Positions 1-7,164 of a stretch of DNA of 64,000 bases are shown here, piece by piece. Source of the DNA: Winogradskya consettensis (GTDB lineage: Bacteria; Actinomycetota; Actinomycetes; Mycobacteriales; Micromonosporaceae); contig NZ_BOQP01000050.1 in assembly GCF_018332715.1 (NCBI RefSeq), positions 123,607 to 187,606 on the forward strand. The letters are read 5' to 3'. The position numbers and the translations under genes were made by a program. Numbering within the stretch: position 1 is the first letter of the stretch; every line of letters begins with the position of its first letter. The notes under the pieces were generated by a model that saw nothing but the letters and a program-made list of their open reading frames with translations, did not search any database and was not told the origin of the DNA.

Positions 1-306
1 CGCGGATATCGAGGGCGTTGCGGCCGATGATGGCTCGCCCGATGCGGTGATCTTCGGAACGAGCACGGCGGTGAGCGTTGACGCGCCCAGGACGGTTCCG
101 GCGATGCCTATCAGGAGCCGGCGCCCGAAGTTCTCATCCCAGCCTCGCACCAGCAGGTAGGCGCCGGTGAGCAGCAACAGTGCAGCGGTCACGGTGATCA
201 GCGTCAGGGAATCCAGGGCGAAGAGGGTGACCACTGCGGTCACGTCGGCCACGACGGCGACGCCGGCCAGCAGGTGCCGCGAACGAGCGATCGGTTGCGA
301 GCTCAC
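1..306 (-). CDS. Partial integral membrane protein, N-terminal part
   Basis: The minus-strand frame is open from a GTG at 306 to the window edge, so only the first 102 codons are present. The translation has two strongly hydrophobic stretches typical of transmembrane helices (around residues 12-30 and 36-55), a short polar loop containing GWDENFGRR, and a third hydrophobic segment. A Ser/Ala-rich stretch follows near the edge. This suggests a multi-span or membrane-anchored protein. No catalytic motif is visible and I do not recognise the family. The start is a best guess, because no strong ribosome binding site precedes it. Confidence 0.5.
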   Translation of the reverse strand, partial: MSSQPIARSRHLLAGVAVVADVTAVVTLFALDSLTLITVTAALLLLTGAYLLVRGWDENFGRRLLIGIAGTVLGASTLTAVLVPKITASGEPSSAATPSISA

Positions 307-336
307 CCCGGTCCATCGGCCGGCGGGTGCCGGCGG

Positions 337-642
337 TTACTGAGGTTCCCTCTGACGTGCGATCAGGGTACGGGGCCAGAGCGGTTCGGCGGCGGCCTCC
401 TCGGCGAGTCGTAGCACGCGCAGAATGTTGCGGCCGGTCAGCTTCTCGAGATCGGCCTGGGTCCAGCCGCGTGCCGCCAGTTCGTCGGGGAGCCGCGGGT
501 ATCCGGCGACGTTCTCAAGCCCGATCGGCATCCGGTCACAGCCGTCGTGGTCGCCGCCGAGGCCGATGTGCTCCAACCCGGCCACGGACCGGATGTGTTC
601 CACATGATCGGCGACCTGGGCGACGGACGCTTTCAGCGGCAC
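337..642 (-). pseudogene. Membrane dipeptidase (peptidase M19) C-terminal remnant
   Basis: The translated segment resembles the C-terminal third of M19 renal-type dipeptidases. It contains VADHVEHIRSVAG, where the His of the second metal site lies in this family, then GLGGDHDGC, and the tail motif LEKLTGRNILRVLR that ends many family members. The N-terminal two thirds, including the HxD and bridging Glu metal ligands, are missing. The frame upstream of about 642 encodes unrelated sequence, so this is a truncated gene and not a short enzyme. It lies head to head with the adjacent sigma factor gene. Confidence 0.7.
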
Positions 643-775
643 CCCGCTACCTCGACGCTCACCGGCACGCCGCCAGCGACGCTTGACGCTGCCGTTCAGA
701 GCATGCAGCGTGTGATGGCGGATCCTCGAAGCGATCAAGAGTTCGTTCACCGATGTGGCGGTAGCCTGGGTCTCC

Positions 776-1717
776 ATGTTGCTACGTACGCAGTCCTTCG
801 GCGCACTGCCCGACGACGCCGAGTTGGTCCGGGCCGCTCAACGGGGTGAGTTGGAGAGCTTCGCGGCCCTCTACGCCCGGCACTACGCGGGGATGCGCGG
901 AGTTGCGATCCGGTTGCTCGGCGGCGCGCCCGACGCCGAGGACGCCTGCCAGGACGCGGCGATCATCGCGATGGTCCGCATCGGCGACCTGCGTGACCCG
1001 GAAGCTGCCCGTGCGTGGCTCCACAGCATCGTGCGCAACAGCTGCAAGATGCTGTTGCGGGCCCGTCGCCCGGTGCCGGTCGGGCTGGCCGGGCAGGATC
1101 TGGTCGCGCCGGAAGCCGAAAACCCGGAAGCCGTCATCGACCGTAACGCGAACAGAGACTGGGTGTGGCACGCCATGGGGCAGCTGACCCCCGCCACCCA
1201 GCTGGTGGCGATGCTGCGGTACTTCACCGACCGGAGTTCGTACGAGGAAATCGCCACCGCCTGTGGAACACCTGTCGGTACCGTACGCAGCCGCCTCAGC
1301 GAAGCGCGCCGCCAACTCGCCGCCTCACTCCCGCAGGCGACCGGCGAGCCACACAGCGATACCGAGGCGCTGACTCTCAACCGCCGGGAGGAAGCAGCGG
1401 AGATCCTCGCGGCACCCCGCCGGCTCGCGCCACTGGCCGCGGCCCACCGGCGATGGGCGGACGATCTTGTCTGGTTCTGGCCGGGTGGCGAACGGACGGT
1501 AGGTTTTGACCGGCTGTTCGAGGTGTTCCGCCGCGACTACGAACGTGGCGTGACGTACAAGCTGAACGACGTGGTCGCCGCGCCGGGAACCACGATCTGG
1601 ACAGCGGAGTTCGTCTGTCCGCCGGATACGCCGCGACAATGCCCCCCATCGGCCGTCTGGCTGCTGCGCGAGAAGCAGGGCCGGGTAGCGGAGTGTCGCT
1701 TCAGTTACGCGCAATGA
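776..1717 (+). CDS. ECF-type RNA polymerase sigma factor with C-terminal SnoaL-like extension
   Basis: The protein has sigma-70 region 2 in its first 90 residues (including DAEDACQDAAI and AWLHSIVRNSC) and region 4 near residues 130-183, with a clear helix-turn-helix (YEEIATACGTPVGTVRSRL). About 120 further residues follow and resemble the NTF2/SnoaL-like extension seen in SigJ/ECF41-type sigma factors, where the extension modulates activity in place of a separate anti-sigma factor. The ATG at 776 gives a normal N-terminus; an in-frame GTG at 755 is an alternative. Its 3' half is overlapped antisense by the open frame of the convergent SARP-type regulator. The target regulon is unknown. Confidence 0.85.
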   Translation: MLLRTQSFGALPDDAELVRAAQRGELESFAALYARHYAGMRGVAIRLLGGAPDAEDACQDAAIIAMVRIGDLRDPEAARAWLHSIVRNSCKMLLRARRPVPVGLAGQDLVAPEAENPEAVIDRNANRDWVWHAMGQLTPATQLVAMLRYFTDRSSYEEIATACGTPVGTVRSRLSEARRQLAASLPQATGEPHSDTEALTLNRREEAAEILAAPRRLAPLAAAHRRWADDLVWFWPGGERTVGFDRLFEVFRRDYERGVTYKLNDVVAAPGTTIWTAEFVCPPDTPRQCPPSAVWLLREKQGRVAECRFSYAQ

Positions 1718-3829
1718 AGGTCCTCCAACCAGTTCCCGTCCTCGCGTTGTGGCGGCAGTCTGGTGCTGAAGCATCCGGTTGACCGCCGCCGCGCGCTCGA
1801 CCGGCGTCTCGGTCACGATGAGCAGTTCTTCGGCGTACGTCCGGACCAGGATGTGTGTCGAATAGCGGCCGCCATCCTCCTCGGTGATCAGCGCTGCTGC
1901 GGTGAGCTCGGACAGCGCCGCGTGAACGGCCGGCGCGGCCCTGTCGGCAAGGCTGACGCATGCCTCGGCTGTCAGATCCGGGCCCATCCCCGCCGACATC
2001 AATCGGAACAGCCGCGCGGATTCCTCGCTCAGCCGCCGGTACGACGACGAAAAAGCCGATCGGGGATCGCACACGTCCCCGCCGCCGGACAACGCGTCGA
2101 GCCGGTCGCCACCCTCACACAACTGGGCATGCACGGTGTCCAGCGAAACAACCGGCCGCGCTGTGAGGCGAGCGGCCAGAACCGCCAGGGCGAGAGGCAA
2201 CCGGCCGCACAGCTCGATGACATCGTCCACCATCTCCGGCGTCGCCGAGTCATCAACCCGGCCGGCGAGCCGGCGGTTGAACAACGCCCGGGCGGCGCCG
2301 AGTTCGGGCACGTCAACGCGCAGCAGATGGGCGCCGTCGAACGCCGCCAGGCCGAGCAGCGGAGATCGGCTGGTCACCAGCACCAGACTGCCGGCGGAGT
2401 TCGGCACCAGCGAGCGGACCTGAGCGGCGTTCCGGACGTTGTCCAGCAGAATCAGGATCCGTTTACCCGCGGTCAGACTCCTGAAGGTGCCGGCCCGCTC
2501 GTCGAAGGTGTCCGGAATCTCGGAGACGGCAACACCGAGCGCGTAGAGCATGGCTGCCAGGGCGTCACCGGCCGAGAGGCTTTCGTCCTCGTTCCGGTCA
2601 CCCCGCAGATCGAGATAGAGCTGACCGTCGGTGAAACCGTCGGCGACCCGATGCGCAAAATGCACCGCCAGGGCTGTCTTGCCCACCCCACCCATACCGT
2701 CCATCGCCACCACCAGCGGGCTGGTCCGCCGCTGCTCATGCGTCCCCTCCATCATCTGGGTCAGGACAGCCATCTCCCCGGTACGGCCGGTGAAGAGCGG
2801 CTGATCCGGCGGCAGCTGGGCCGGACGGACGTGCATGCCAGGCCTGTGAAGCTGCGGTGCGGGTGGGACCTGTGCTGCTGTGGAATCGCTGTCGAGCCAC
2901 ACGCTCTGGGTGAGAACGCCGTGGTACGCCTTCTGCAGATCGCTGCCCGGGTCGATCCCGAGTTCTTCGGCAAGGCGCTCCCGGATGACCTGGTGCAGAG
3001 CAAGCGCCTCGGCCTGGTGTCCCGAAGCGGCGAGCACAGTGATGAGTCCGGCGTGCACCAATTCGTTCAGAGGGCTCATCCTGACCGCCAGTCGCAGCGG
3101 CGCGAGCATGTCGGCGGCACGCCCCAGCCCCGTGGCGATCCTGGCGGCGTCGACGACGGCGTCGAGGAATTCGTGGTCAACGGCCGCGAAGGTCGCCGCC
3201 GCCGAACCGTCGGCCAGCGCCTCACCCACCGGTCCACGCCACATCCGCAGCGCGTCGAGGTAGGAGTCGAGCGCCTCCTCGTCGCGGCCGGTCCCGGAAG
3301 CCTCCCTCGCCGAGGCAACGAGCTCACGGAAAGCCGGCAGATCGAGAACATCCTCGCCGGCCGAGAGCAGGTAACCGTTACCGTGCTTCAGGATGTACGA
3401 CCCGGAGGACCTCGGCACCAGCCCGGGCTCGAGCAGCCGTCGCAGCGCCCCGACGTACTTATGGATGATGTTGACCGCGCTGACCGGAGCATCGTGGCCC
3501 CACATCAGGTCGACGAGAGCGGCCGTGCTGGTCGGAGAACCAACCCGAGCAAGTAGCAACGCCAGCAGGCACCGTTGCTGCCGTGGACCCGCCTCCAGTT
3601 CGACATCGCCGCGCCAGATCCGCAGCGGGCCCAGAACCGTCAGGCGCAACGCCTCCGCCTTCACCGGATCCGGATGGATCACTGGCCGGGTCCTCCCCCG
3701 TGACCTCCCATCCGTGCTACCGGTCGAGTGCTTCAAACCGGTGACAGCAACGCGACCGGACCTTTCCGCTACACCCGTTCGCCCGTTCATCCACACCCCC
3801 GTCATCGTGCGCACCACCCCCGGTGCCAC
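1325..3829 (-). CDS. AfsR/SARP-type regulator (HTH-BTAD-NB-ARC), apparently truncated at its C-terminus
   Basis: The domains in order are an OmpR/PhoB-type winged helix (about residues 60-150), a bacterial transcriptional activation domain (150-300) and an NB-ARC ATPase with Walker A GMGGVGKTAL near residue 380, a LLDN Walker B-like motif and GRLPLAL. AfsR-type proteins activate secondary metabolism. Homologs normally continue with several hundred residues of TPR repeats. Here recognisable sequence stops soon after the winged-helix module (AAAVNRMLQHQ, near 1760), and the remaining frame only reads antisense through the sigma gene. I infer a truncation whose open frame survives by chance. The start is uncertain: GTG 3829, ATG 3805 and GTG 3664 are all in frame. 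Confidence 0.75.
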   Translation of the reverse strand: MAPGVVRTMTGVWMNGRTGVAERSGRVAVTGLKHSTGSTDGRSRGRTRPVIHPDPVKAEALRLTVLGPLRIWRGDVELEAGPRQQRCLLALLLARVGSPTSTAALVDLMWGHDAPVSAVNIIHKYVGALRRLLEPGLVPRSSGSYILKHGNGYLLSAGEDVLDLPAFRELVASAREASGTGRDEEALDSYLDALRMWRGPVGEALADGSAAATFAAVDHEFLDAVVDAARIATGLGRAADMLAPLRLAVRMSPLNELVHAGLITVLAASGHQAEALALHQVIRERLAEELGIDPGSDLQKAYHGVLTQSVWLDSDSTAAQVPPAPQLHRPGMHVRPAQLPPDQPLFTGRTGEMAVLTQMMEGTHEQRRTSPLVVAMDGMGGVGKTALAVHFAHRVADGFTDGQLYLDLRGDRNEDESLSAGDALAAMLYALGVAVSEIPDTFDERAGTFRSLTAGKRILILLDNVRNAAQVRSLVPNSAGSLVLVTSRSPLLGLAAFDGAHLLRVDVPELGAARALFNRRLAGRVDDSATPEMVDDVIELCGRLPLALAVLAARLTARPVVSLDTVHAQLCEGGDRLDALSGGGDVCDPRSAFSSSYRRLSEESARLFRLMSAGMGPDLTAEACVSLADRAAPAVHAALSELTAAALITEEDGGRYSTHILVRTYAEELLIVTETPVERAAAVNRMLQHQTAATTRGRELVGGPSLRVTEATLRYPALLLAQQPDGRWGALSRRIRRTDELRCPDRGSRRGDHVVQLVRHATFVVAAEHLEQPVKTYRPFATRPEPDKIVRPSPVGRGQWREPAGCREDLRCFLPAVESQRLGIAVWLAGRLRE

Positions 3830-3901
3830 CTGGTTCCGACAGGTGGATGCCGCTCATGACGGAGAAGTTCGATCATCTACGCGAAGTTTTCTCCACCCCC
3901 G

Positions 3902-3935
3902 CTAGTGCCGTGACCACAAACGTTGGCCGGGTTGG
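3902..3935. repeat. Left terminal inverted repeat of IS630-type element
   Basis: This 34-base sequence matches the reverse complement of 6431-6464 with one mismatch. The outer CTAG contains the TA dinucleotide (3903-3904) expected as the IS630-family target duplication, which places the element's true left end at 3905. Confidence 0.9.
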
Positions 3936-4445
3936 TTAGGCGGCTTGCGCGGTTTGGCCGCCCCAGCGTTGTTGTCGTTCGCTGCGGACGCGTGCGCGTT
4001 CGCGGCGTTGGGCTGCCAGGACGTCGGGGTGGCGGGCGTTGGCGTTGCGCCAGCGCAGGTATTGATGCAGGTGGCGGCCGAGGGCGACATGGTTTTGGTG
4101 GTCGGATCCGGCGATGACGAAGGTGCGTAGCGGCCCGAAGTGGGCCTCGATCGGGTTGGCCCAGGATGCGTAGGTCGGTGTGAAACACAGCTCGACTTTG
4201 TTCCGGACCGCCCATTGCCTGATCGCGGTGCCCTTATGGGCGGACAAGTTGTCGAGGATGACGTAGATCGGCGCGCCGTCCGGCCGCTTCGCCCGGATTG
4301 ATTTCAACGCGGCGAGGCTGTTCGCGGCCGATTTCTGCTGGTGGACGACGCCCCACAGGGTGTCGTCGCCGAACGAGTAGCAGCCGTGGAACTGCCGGAC
4401 GCCGTGCAGCTTGTGGTAGTTCGCGGGCAGCCGGTCGGGATGGTT
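3936..4445 (-). pseudogene. IS630 transposase, C-terminal half (split by IS3 insertion)
   Basis: This part carries two of the three DDE catalytic positions: the second Asp in YVILDNLSAHKG and the Glu in WANPIEAHFGPLR. The stop is at 3936-3938, just inside the left terminal repeat. Its N-terminal half lies beyond the inserted IS3 element at 5766-6443. An in-frame start within the inserted sequence keeps the frame open, but the fragment alone lacks the first catalytic Asp and the DNA-binding domain, so it should not be an active transposase. Confidence 0.88.
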
Positions 4446-4475
4446 TGTCAAGCCCCGGGTTTGATGGAGAGTTGG

Positions 4476-5396
4476 TTAGCTGGTTTCCAGGGTTGCGGTG
4501 ACCGGGTGGGTCATCGCGTGTAGTGCTTCGTGTTCGGCGGGTGGGACATGTCCGAGTTCGCCGTGCAGGCGGCGGTTGTTGTACCAGTCGATGTACTCGA
4601 CGGTGGCCATCTCGAGGTCGTCGAGACCGCGCCAGGGACCCTTATTACGGACGAGTTCGGCCTTGTAAAGGGAGTTGAACGCCTCCGCCATCGCGTTGTC
4701 GAACGAGTCGCCCTTCGAACCGACCGAGGCGACCGCGCCGGCCTCGGCGAGGCGCTGGCTGTAGCGAATCGCTCGATATTGGACTCCCCGATCGGAATGA
4801 TGGACTAGTTTCCGCAGGTCAGCGCCCTGGTTCTGGCGGCGCCAGATAGCCATCTTCAACGCGTCGAGTGCCAGATCCGTGTAGAGGCTGGTGGCGACTT
4901 GCCAGCCGACGATTAACCGGGAGTACACGTCGAGCACGAACGCGGCATAGACCCAGCCCACGCTCGTGCGCACGTAGGTCAGATCGGCGACCCACAACTG
5001 GTTCGGATGCTCTGCGGTGAAGTCACGTTTGACCAGGTCATGAGGTCGTCCGGTCTCCGGCGCGGGCCGGGTCGTGCGCGGTGATCTGTCCCGTAGCAGC
5101 CCGCGTAACCCGGCTGCGCGCATGAGCCGTTCGACGGTGCACCGGGCCGCCGGCGCGCCTTGGCGGTGCAGCTCGTGCCAGACCTTGCGGGCGCCGTAGA
5201 CGCTGTAGTTGTCCTCGTGGATCTGCTCGATCGTCGCGGTCAGCTGTTCGTCGCGTCGTGATCGGGCCGAGGCGGGGCGGGTTTTCGTGGCGTAGTAGGT
5301 CGACGGTGCGATCTGCGCCGGCGTGTGTTCAAGCGCCTGCAGGACCGGCTGGACACCGTGTTCGGCCTTCTGGGAGTCGACGAAGGCGACCTTCAT
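4476..5396 (-). CDS. IS3-family transposase OrfB (DDE integrase domain)
   Basis: This 306-residue protein has the HTH_21 region (DNYSVYGARKVWHEL) followed by an rve integrase core. The catalytic residues are visible: Asp in LWVADLTYV, Asp in HHSDRGVQY and Glu in DNAMAEAFN. It ends with the usual WYNNRRLHGELG motif. Its ATG overlaps the stop of orfA as ATGA, so translation is probably by coupling and not only by the programmed frameshift common in this family. The gene has full family length and no disruption. Confidence 0.95.
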   Translation of the reverse strand: MKVAFVDSQKAEHGVQPVLQALEHTPAQIAPSTYYATKTRPASARSRRDEQLTATIEQIHEDNYSVYGARKVWHELHRQGAPAARCTVERLMRAAGLRGLLRDRSPRTTRPAPETGRPHDLVKRDFTAEHPNQLWVADLTYVRTSVGWVYAAFVLDVYSRLIVGWQVATSLYTDLALDALKMAIWRRQNQGADLRKLVHHSDRGVQYRAIRYSQRLAEAGAVASVGSKGDSFDNAMAEAFNSLYKAELVRNKGPWRGLDDLEMATVEYIDWYNNRRLHGELGHVPPAEHEALHAMTHPVTATLETS

Positions 5397-5710
5397 CGCG
5401 ACGGACGGTCCAGCTCCGCCGCGAAGAAAGACGCCGCGGACTTCAGGATCTGATTCGCCCGGCGCAGCTCACGATTCTCCCGTTCAAGGACGGCCAGGTG
5501 TTCCGCGTCGCTGCTGGTCGTGCCCGGCCGGTCCCCGGCGTCGACTTCGGCCTTCTTCACCCAGCCCCGCAACGCTTCTGGATGGATCCCGAGTTGATCG
5601 GCGACCCTGCGGATCGCCCCGACCGCAGACGCCGGGTCCCGGCGGGCCTCGACCGCCAACCGGGTCGCACGCTCACGCAACTCATCGGGGTACTTCTTCG
5701 GTGCCGGCAT
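5393..5710 (-). CDS. IS3-family transposase OrfA (helix-turn-helix)
   Basis: This 105-residue protein starts with the typical KYPDELRERATRLAVE segment, has a helix-turn-helix (VADQLGIHPEALRGWVKKAE), and ends with a leucine-zipper-like coiled coil (LAVLERENRELRRANQILK). In this family OrfA binds the terminal repeats and forms a complex with OrfB. It lies directly upstream of orfB with a 4-base ATGA overlap and close to the right end of the element. Confidence 0.94.
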   Translation of the reverse strand: MPAPKKYPDELRERATRLAVEARRDPASAVGAIRRVADQLGIHPEALRGWVKKAEVDAGDRPGTTSSDAEHLAVLERENRELRRANQILKSAASFFAAELDRPSR

Positions 5711-5765
5711 AGCTAAATCTTCTCCCAGGTTTCGATGTCTCCATCAAACCCGGGGCGAGACAGTT

Positions 5766-6443
5766 CTTCGGCTGCCAGCCGGATCCGGCCTGCGGGCGGA
5801 TCGTCAAAGGTCCGAACTCGTCGAACGCGAAGACCCGCTGCGGGAAGTGAGTGGTGACGTGCTCGATACGGGAGAGTTTCGCTTCCCGTTGCGGGTCGTT
5901 CGACTCCTTCCAGGTCTTGGTTCGCTGGAAGGTGATCTCGTGTTTGCGCAGCAACTGGCGTAGCCGTTCGCGGCCGACCAGCACTGTCCGGGTGGGGTTG
6001 GCGGCGAGGTGGTCGGCGAGTTTGCGGATGCTCCAGCGGGTGAACGGCCGGCCGAGTGCGGTAGGGCGGGTGTTGGCCGTCGTGACGATGAACTGCTCGT
6101 CGTCAGGACTGATCTGGCGGGGACGGCCACCCGCCCACTGAGGGTCCAGGCTGGGCATCCCCATCTCGTTGAACCGGTGGATGACACCGCGGACGGAGTC
6201 TTCGTCGGCCTGGACCAGCCGAGCGATGACCGGCACGGTGTTGCCGCCGGCGGAGGCCAGCACGACCATCGCCCGACGCAACCGCACTGTCGAACCGGTA
6301 CCACGACGCACGAGTCGTTGTAGCTTCTGACCTTCTTGATCACTTAATCGGCGCACTCGAACGGGTTCTGCCACCCGCACAGCCTCGACCGATACCGGGT
6401 CCGCGAGGCGGACCCGGCCCGGTGTGTCACCCAACCCGGCCAA
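5766..6443 (-). pseudogene. IS630 transposase, N-terminal half (split by IS3 insertion)
   Basis: This segment contains the N-terminal helix-turn-helix domains (VIARLVQADEDSVRGVIHRF; WSIRKLADHLAANP) and the first catalytic Asp in FAFDEFGPL. The frame is broken at 5766 by the IS3 element, after which it reads into inserted DNA and stops. The TTG at 6443, close to the right terminal repeat, is a possible start; a later GTG is equally plausible. Joined to 3936-4445 it would encode a complete DDE transposase. Confidence 0.88.
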
Positions 6444-6464
6444 CGTTTGTGGTCAGGGCACTAG
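6431..6464. repeat. Right terminal inverted repeat of IS630-type element
   Basis: Reverse complement of the left repeat at 3902-3935 with one mismatch. TA at 6462-6463 is the matching target dinucleotide. Confidence 0.9.
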
Positions 6465-6508
6465 CCTGGCTTCGCCGACGACGGGTGGGTCGTCCTTCCC
6501 ACCCCTGA

Positions 6509-6548
6509 TGATCACCGTCCGGCCGGGCCTCGATCCGGACGGTGATCA
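6509..6548 (-). terminator. Hairpin downstream of the I36-type gene
   Basis: A perfect 14-bp stem (TGATCACCGTCCGG at 6509-6522 pairing with 6535-6548) encloses a 12-base loop. It lies about 40 bp past the stop of the minus-strand gene ending at 6587. There is no U-tract, which is usual for terminators in high-GC actinomycetes. Confidence 0.65.
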
Positions 6549-6586
6549 CCTCGATCAGCCTGTTCTATGAATGAACTCGCGCTGTC

Positions 6587-6964
6587 CTACCCAGCCGACG
6601 TGAACGACGTAATAGTGTCGTTGAACTCACCGATACTTGCGTAGGACATGCCGGCCCTGATGACACCCTTCGCGCCCTTGTAGTTCACGTCAGCACATAC
6701 GACGATGTCGTGTCCGGTGTTGTTGTAGAACGACGAGATATTATCGTTGATGAACGAGCCATCACTGAATTTCCAAGTCGAGTCGAAGCTGGGGACCTGC
6801 GTATTGGCGATGGCCTTGGTCGGCCCGAGGTAGTCGTTGTCCATCCAGACACAGAATTTCCCTGCCGTGCACGTCGCCGCACTGGCCGCCACCGGTACGG
6901 CGAACATCCCGGCAATCACACCCACAGCAGCGACCGCCGCCGCGATAACTGGTTTCATCCTCAT
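6587..6964 (-). CDS. Secreted peptidase-inhibitor I36 family (beta/gamma-crystallin-like) protein
   Basis: This 125-residue protein has a Sec signal peptide (about residues 1-29, hydrophobic core then VAASAA) followed by a small secreted domain starting CTAGKFCVWMDNDY. It continues with repeated short aromatic/Gly segments (SSFYNNTG, VNYKGAKG). This pattern matches the I36/SMPI-like family of Streptomyces and relatives, some members of which inhibit metalloproteases. Three Cys remain in the mature part (near 32, 38 and 90). A hairpin terminator follows. Its codon use is visibly less GC-rich than that of neighbouring genes. The inhibitory activity is inferred from the family only. Confidence 0.75.
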   Translation of the reverse strand: MRMKPVIAAAVAAVGVIAGMFAVPVAASAATCTAGKFCVWMDNDYLGPTKAIANTQVPSFDSTWKFSDGSFINDNISSFYNNTGHDIVVCADVNYKGAKGVIRAGMSYASIGEFNDTITSFTSAG

Positions 6965-7164
6965 GGTTCATTCCTTCCTTGTCACCTACGTACGTTCAAG
7001 GAACGGTAAACAAGGCAACTTGACCCCGCGTGGACAAGAACTTCATGGCTGCGCCCGCTCCTGCGCCTGGCGATGAGTGAGCATTTTTAAGTAACGATCC
7101 GGTCGGCCCGCGAATGCATATTTGATCAAGTCGCTGTCCAGCTCCCGAACCTATCGTGGTCGTA

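Larger units (their letters stand above)
4446..5762 (-). mobile_element. IS3-family insertion sequence (1,317 bp) with GTT target duplication
   Basis: The element begins TG and ends CA, as IS3-family elements do. Imperfect terminal inverted repeats share TGTC and the 19-base block GCCCCGGGTTTGATGGAGA (left 4452-4470, right complement at 5738-5756). GTT is present immediately outside both ends (4443-4445 and 5763-5765), consistent with a 3-bp target duplication. It carries orfA and orfB on the minus strand and is inserted inside the IS630 transposase gene. Both frames are intact, so the element could still be mobile. Confidence 0.94.
3905..6461. mobile_element. IS630-family insertion sequence, interrupted by a nested IS3-family element
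   Basis: The terminal inverted repeats begin GTGCC and are flanked on both sides by TA, the hallmark target of the IS630/Tc1/mariner group. Removing the internal IS3 element and one copy of its 3-base duplication leaves about 1,237 bp, a normal IS630 length. It also restores a single continuous transposase frame across the junction (GWQPKN joined to HPDRLPAN). The element lies about 75 bp upstream of the SARP-type gene and may affect its promoter. Confidence 0.93.

Noticed and set aside
1763..3556. A 597-codon plus-strand frame opposite the SARP-type gene
   Set aside because: Antisense shadow; composition is His/Arg/Gln-rich and no family resemblance is seen, whereas the minus strand has HTH, BTAD and NB-ARC motifs.
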